A stretch of DNA of 64,000 nt from Dorea longicatena (GTDB taxonomy: Bacteria > Bacillota > Clostridia > Lachnospirales > Lachnospiraceae). The stretch's first letter is position 1. Each line of letters starts with the position of its first letter. Below the pieces are notes generated by a model that saw only the letters and a list, made by a program, of their open reading frames with translations, was not told the origin of the DNA and searched no databases. Location of the stretch: contig NZ_CP100126.1 of assembly GCF_024168045.1 (NCBI RefSeq), positions 2,885,001 to 2,949,000 on the forward strand, in the 5' to 3' direction. The translations under genes were made by a program, and so were the position numbers. This document shows positions 61,798 to 64,000 of the stretch, piece by piece.

Positions 61798-61839
61798 TTT
61801 TCTAAACTCCTCCTGCTCTCATATCTGTTATATGATCTG

Positions 61840-62553
61840 CTATTTTCTATTTTTTTCAGGTCTTGCCATATCTGGACGCATACTGCTGGTTCTTGTATTC
61901 AGGATTTTTCCATTATTTGCCTTTCCAGATGCCTGTTTTGCACTTCTTGCATTACTGTTTTTCTGATTTCCGTTCTTTGCCGGACCGGATTTTGCCATTT
62001 TCATACTTCCTGTTACAGAAGCAACAGCCTTATTGACTTCTTCTTCATATCCATCTTCGAAAATAGCCTTATCCAGTGCTTCTGCTTCTTCCTCAGCAAG
62101 TTCTACATAGCTTTCCCCTTTTACAATCTCCTTTACGTAAGTGTAACAGCCCTCTCTGCTGTGCATTGCATTGAGGATCCATCCGGTATTATTATTGTCT
62201 AGCATTGCAAGTGCAAAGCTGAGCTTTCCACCCATTTCATTAAATGCATCATACTTGACAATACCAACCTTCTGGTAAGACTTCTCCATCTTCTTGTTCA
62301 GCTTTTGGATGTCTGTACGATTCTGCTTTGTGTATTTCAGAATTGCTTCTACATCCGAAAATCCTGACATCATGCTTTCTTCCAGTGTCTTTCCATCTTT
62401 CCCACGCATAAACGTCGTATAGCTGCTTTTCAACCGATTATACTTCATTGTTACATTTACATACAGAACGAATAATATAACAATCAGTACCAGCAAAAAT
62501 AAAAATATCAATGCCGGATCGATACCAAGTGCTTTCAGTATTTTGCTATCCAT
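61840..62553 (-). CDS. DUF4446 family membrane protein
   Basis: The 237-residue protein has one N-terminal membrane helix (about residues 11-35; ALIFLFLLVLIVILFVLYVN). The DUF4446 core (about 40-160) includes SYQKVGIVKYDAFNEMGGKL and SFALAMLDNNNTGWILNAMH. A low-complexity Lys/Asn/Ala-rich tail follows. DUF4446 genes regularly sit beside parB in Clostridia; the function is unknown. A TTG at 62559 is an alternative start. It follows parB with almost no gap. Confidence 0.88.
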   Translation of the reverse strand: MDSKILKALGIDPALIFLFLLVLIVILFVLYVNVTMKYNRLKSSYTTFMRGKDGKTLEESMMSGFSDVEAILKYTKQNRTDIQKLNKKMEKSYQKVGIVKYDAFNEMGGKLSFALAMLDNNNTGWILNAMHSREGCYTYVKEIVKGESYVELAEEEAEALDKAIFEDGYEEEVNKAVASVTGSMKMAKSGPAKNGNQKNSNARSAKQASGKANNGKILNTRTSSMRPDMARPEKNRK

Positions 62554-62559
62554 ATTCAA

Positions 62560-63474
62560 TTACTCTCCTCTTTTAATGCTCATCATCATATCGAACAAAT
62601 GTTCTAATTCATCATCTGAATAATATTCTATCTCTATCTTACCTTTTCCCTTTCCTTTTGATGCTATACTGACTTTTGTTCCGAATACACCTTTCATCTT
62701 TTCTTCCAGATCCTGGTAAATGAACGCATTCTCCATTACCTTCTTCTCTTTTGGTTTTTTCGGATTCTTGATCTCTTTCACAAGCTTCTCAGTCTCCCTC
62801 ACACTGAGTTTCTCGTCAAATATCTTATTTGCCAGTGTATACTGAAGTTCCGGATCATCAATTGCGAGAAGCGCTCTCGCATGCCCTGTAGAAATCATAT
62901 CGTCAATTATCATCTGCTGTACTTTATCACTTAACTTCAACAGTCTCATAGAGTTTGTTACCGCAGTTCTACTCTTCGATACTCGTTCTGCAACTTCATC
63001 CTGTTTCAGATTGAATTCCTCCAAAAGTCTCTTAAATGCAATTGCTTCTTCAATTGGATTCAGGTTCTCTCTCTGGATATTTTCAATCAGACCGATTTCA
63101 AGAATTTCCTGATCTGTATATTCTTTTACAATTACAGGAACTTCCTTTACCCCGGCAAGTTTTGCAGCTCTCCATCTTCTTTCACCGGCAATGATTTCGT
63201 AGTAATCCTTTCTTTTCCGAACAAGCAGCGGCTGTAATACACCGAACTGTTTGATGGAATCCGAAAGTTCAAGGAGAGCATCTTCATCAAAATTCTTTCT
63301 CGGCTGATCCCTGTTCGGCTCAACCTCATTGATCTTCATCGTCTGCACGCCTGCTTTTTCTTCTGCTTCTTTCTTTGCTTCAGCAGATTTGTCAGGTGTT
63401 ACAGACTTTATGCTCTTATTATCTGGGATCAGACTGTCCAGACCTTTTCCCAGACCTTTTTTCTTAATTGACAT
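62560..63474 (-). CDS. parB: Chromosome-partitioning protein ParB (Spo0J)
   Basis: The 304-residue protein has the ParB CTPase domain (about 40-135; VEPNRDQPRKNFDEDALLEL; IAGERRWRAAKLAGVKEVPV with the GERR box; QREN-type IENIQRENLNPIEEA). A helix-turn-helix for parS (about 150-200; LKQDEVAERVSKSRTAVTNS) and a C-terminal dimer domain follow. It spreads on parS sites near the origin and recruits SMC. TAGGAGGG precedes the ATG. The gene follows parA by 28 bp. Confidence 0.96.
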   Translation of the reverse strand: MSIKKKGLGKGLDSLIPDNKSIKSVTPDKSAEAKKEAEEKAGVQTMKINEVEPNRDQPRKNFDEDALLELSDSIKQFGVLQPLLVRKRKDYYEIIAGERRWRAAKLAGVKEVPVIVKEYTDQEILEIGLIENIQRENLNPIEEAIAFKRLLEEFNLKQDEVAERVSKSRTAVTNSMRLLKLSDKVQQMIIDDMISTGHARALLAIDDPELQYTLANKIFDEKLSVRETEKLVKEIKNPKKPKEKKVMENAFIYQDLEEKMKGVFGTKVSIASKGKGKGKIEIEYYSDDELEHLFDMMMSIKRGE

Positions 63475-63502
63475 TCGTTCCCTCCTACATCACATCTTTT
63501 AG

Positions 63503-64000
63503 TTACTCTCTATTCATCACTTCATCAGCAAGTCTCTGGTATGCGCTTGCTCCTGTAGACTTTGGATCATACAGATTGATCGGCATTCCATAACTTGGTG
63601 CTTCTGCCAACCGGATATTTCTAGGAATAATCGTTTTATAGATGTTCTGTTGCAGGTTCTCTTTTACATTTTCTACAACCTGAAGTGAAAGATTCGTTCG
63701 CGCATCGTACATTGTAAATACAACGCCTTCTATTTTCAGAATTGGATTCAATCTTTCTTTCACCAGTTCAACTGTATGTATTAACTGGCTCAATCCCTCC
63801 AGCGCATAGTACTCACACTGAATCGGTACCAGCACCGAATCAGCTGTTGTCATAGCATTAATTGTCAGCATACTCAACGATGGTGGACAATCAATAATAA
63901 TATAATCATAATTGTCTTTGATTGGTGCAATAGCGTTTCTGATGATAAATTCTTTATCATCCACACCGATCAATTCAATCTCTGCCGCTGACAGATCAAT
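63503..64000 (-). CDS. parA: Chromosome-partitioning ATPase ParA (Soj), 3' part
   Basis: About 165 C-terminal codons are present; the gene continues beyond the right edge, and the frame stays open to base 64000 (IDLSAAEIELIG before the first internal Met). Visible are DNYDYIIIDCPPSLSMLTIN, the VLVPIQCEYYALEGLSQL segment and the C-terminal block RNIRLAEAPSYGMPINLYDP. The C-terminus is complete here, in contrast to the element ParA at 57503. Confidence 0.95.
   Translation of the reverse strand: MDLSAAEIELIGVDDKEFIIRNAIAPIKDNYDYIIIDCPPSLSMLTINAMTTADSVLVPIQCEYYALEGLSQLIHTVELVKERLNPILKIEGVVFTMYDARTNLSLQVVENVKENLQQNIYKTIIPRNIRLAEAPSYGMPINLYDPKSTGASAYQRLADEVMNRE

Noticed and set aside
61798..61839. 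T-box in front of serS
   Set aside because: The gap is only about 40 bp and contains no T-box or specifier elements.
1..64000. CRISPR array, rRNA genes, IS transposases
   Set aside because: No regularly spaced repeats, rRNA sequence or transposase motifs were seen on either strand.

Overview
The window looks like chromosome of a spore-forming gut Lachnospiraceae (Clostridia, Firmicutes). AT-rich intergenic DNA, strong AGGAGG ribosome sites, a T-box in front of ileS, a spoIID-spoIIQ pair, DUF3881, DUF4446 and DUF4230 genes, and a soj/spo0J (parA/parB) region next to serS and tRNA-Arg all fit that family. The species cannot be named from this sequence alone.

Layout. 0-7.2 kb: a divergent alpha-galactoside locus with an AraC regulator, a CUT1 ABC transporter lacking its own ATPase, a GH36 alpha-galactosidase, and an in-frame gutted remnant of an amylosucrase-like GH13 gene. 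7.3-18.6 kb: housekeeping genes (hemolysin III, GIY-YIG, spoIIQ, spoIID, glgP, T-box-ileS, a D,D-carboxypeptidase, signal peptidase I). 18.8-27.1 kb: a GGDEF protein, then one long operon with a dead GGDEF protein, an ECF sigma factor, a membrane partner, a transglutaminase-like lipoprotein, a PilC/GspF platform protein, four small pilin-like or membrane proteins and a PilT-type ATPase. This is the best candidate for a poorly described system. 27.1-31.1 kb: a hybrid sensor kinase with a separate Hpt protein, a YitT protein and a DUF4230 protein. 31.3-37.5 kb: a second alpha-galactoside locus (AraC, GPH symporter, GH36, YczE-like). 37.5-41.3 kb: a two-component system divergent from a small lipoprotein, a truncated MATE gene and a MarR gene with a large palindromic operator.

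41.4-59.4 kb is accessory DNA. 41.4-47.1 kb is a mobilizable element: an RSF1010-like oriT, a MobA/MobL relaxase whose 3' third is also read in a second frame as two coiled-coil genes, a relaxosome accessory protein, an excisionase, an XRE regulator and a tyrosine integrase. From 47.26 to 59.15 kb lies an island bounded by identical 65-bp direct repeats. It carries an ImmA/IrrE protease behind a decapitated regulator, a CDP-alcohol phosphatidyltransferase, a FUSC membrane protein, a two-component system, two phospholipase-D/cardiolipin-synthase-type proteins, a small alarmone synthetase, a bile salt hydrolase, and conjugative-element partition genes including a truncated ParA. The island ends beside tRNA-Arg(CCT), in DNA crowded with TTAGCTG/CAGCTAA heptamers.

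59.5-64 kb returns to core genes: DUF3881, serS, DUF4446, parB and a partial parA, with paired DnaA boxes, consistent with a position fairly near the replication origin.

Functionally, the two GH36 loci offer ABC and symporter routes for raffinose- or melibiose-type sugars. The island joins envelope phospholipid remodelling, stress signalling and bile salt hydrolysis in one transferable block. That joint role is inferred from neighbourhood, not shown.
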